Of a stretch of DNA of 6,174 nt, positions 5,845 through 6,174 are shown piece by piece; position 1 is the first letter of the stretch, and each line of letters opens with the position of its first letter. The notes under the pieces are model-generated. The model saw nothing but the letters and a program-made list of their open reading frames with translations, did not search any database and had not been told where the DNA came from. Position numbers and translations under genes: made by a program. The DNA comes from Betaproteobacteria bacterium. GTDB taxonomy: Bacteria; Pseudomonadota; Gammaproteobacteria; Burkholderiales; CANMPU01. Where the stretch lies: the NCBI GenBank assembly GCA_947499755.1, contig CANMPU010000066.1:1-6174 (forward strand), written 5' to 3'.

Positions 5845-6174
5845 TTATTTACGCCAGTATGCCGGAGTGAAGACGATCAGTAAGGTAAATAGTTCCAATC
5901 GACCGAGTAACATCGCAAATACACACACCAACTTTTGAAAAGCATCTAAGCCCGCATAAGTCGTCGCAGGACCGACATCATATAGCCCCGGCCCCATGTT
6001 ATTGATGCAAGCGATTATCGCCGAGAACGACGTGACAAAATTCAAACCAGAAATCGTGAGGATTAGCGTCAGCGCTATTACGCTAATGATGTAAATAACA
6101 AAGAATACCAACACAGCTTGTACAATCTTATTTGGCACTACCGATCTGGACGATTTGATCGGGATCACCGCTTG
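5845..6174 (-). CDS. trkH: Potassium uptake protein TrkH, C-terminal part
   Basis: The gene enters from the right edge and ends at TAA (5847-5845), so about 109 C-terminal residues are visible. TrkH is the inner-membrane, K+-conducting subunit of the Trk system, working with the cytosolic NAD-binding regulator TrkA. What is visible is the last of the four M1-pore-M2 repeats. It contains a hydrophobic helix (VLVFFVIYIISVIALTL), a pore loop with the filter-like NNMGPG, and the final helix ending GRLELFTLLIVFTPAYWRK, a strongly typical TrkH terminus. The upstream QAVIPIK stretch is also family-typical. A GTG at 6168 is internal and not a start. The gene is convergent with the kinase, with 101 bases between stops. 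KtrB-type relatives are the alternative, but the C-terminal GRLE...FTPxxWR favours TrkH. Confidence 0.9.
   Translation of the reverse strand, partial: QAVIPIKSSRSVVPNKIVQAVLVFFVIYIISVIALTLILTISGLNFVTSFSAIIACINNMGPGLYDVGPATTYAGLDAFQKLVCVFAMLLGRLELFTLLIVFTPAYWRK

Noticed and set aside
5747..5938. Plus-strand 63-codon frame after the kinase
   Set aside because: It runs into the antisense of the strongly conserved trkH C-terminus and has no protein-family character.

Overview
The window reads as a piece of a mid-GC proteobacterial chromosome, most likely betaproteobacterial. The order soluble lytic transglycosylase, then NDUFA9-type NAD(P)-binding protein, then multifunctional-type CCA-adding enzyme is a conserved betaproteobacterial neighbourhood. 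The two-part Ser/Thr kinase with a cyclic-nucleotide-binding domain and the TrkH C-terminus fit the same group. This assignment rests on recalled family resemblance, not on a search.

Layout. Bases 1 to about 320 are very AT-rich (25% G+C over bases 1-300 by hand count). They encode the end of a hydrophobic protein whose codon use is unlike everything else here. Around 300-345 the composition steps up to roughly 50% G+C, where the lytic transglycosylase gene (slt, 292-2211) begins without a convincing native signal peptide. From there four genes run on the plus strand, tightly packed: slt, the NDUFA9-like gene (2245-3201), cca (3202-4401) and a kinase/cNMP gene (4452-5743). The slt to NDUFA9 gap is 33 bases. 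The NDUFA9 stop abuts the cca start (TGA|GTG). The cca stop abutts a 17-codon ORF (TGA|ATG), and that ORF overlaps the kinase start by ATGA. This looks like one translationally coupled operon. On the minus strand, convergent with it, is the C-terminal end of trkH (5845-6174, running off the window).

Working together. The genes cover peptidoglycan turnover (slt), a respiratory-complex or quinone-related Rossmann protein, tRNA 3'-end maturation (cca), a cytoplasmic kinase probably gated by a cyclic nucleotide, and K+ uptake (trkH). I see no shared pathway. The close packing suggests shared transcription, not a dedicated system.

The most unusual points are: (1) the abrupt AT-rich 5' end that cuts into slt, which could be an assembly chimera or a recent insertion; (2) a CCA-adding enzyme whose C-terminal HD domain has apparently lost its metal ligands while its nucleotidyltransferase core is intact; (3) a one-base frameshift in the kinase just before its catalytic loop; (4) a stable hairpin over the cca ribosome-binding region and a small ORF with a good Shine-Dalgarno in front of the kinase. 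I did not find a clear new multi-gene system, CRISPR array, RNA gene or insertion sequence.
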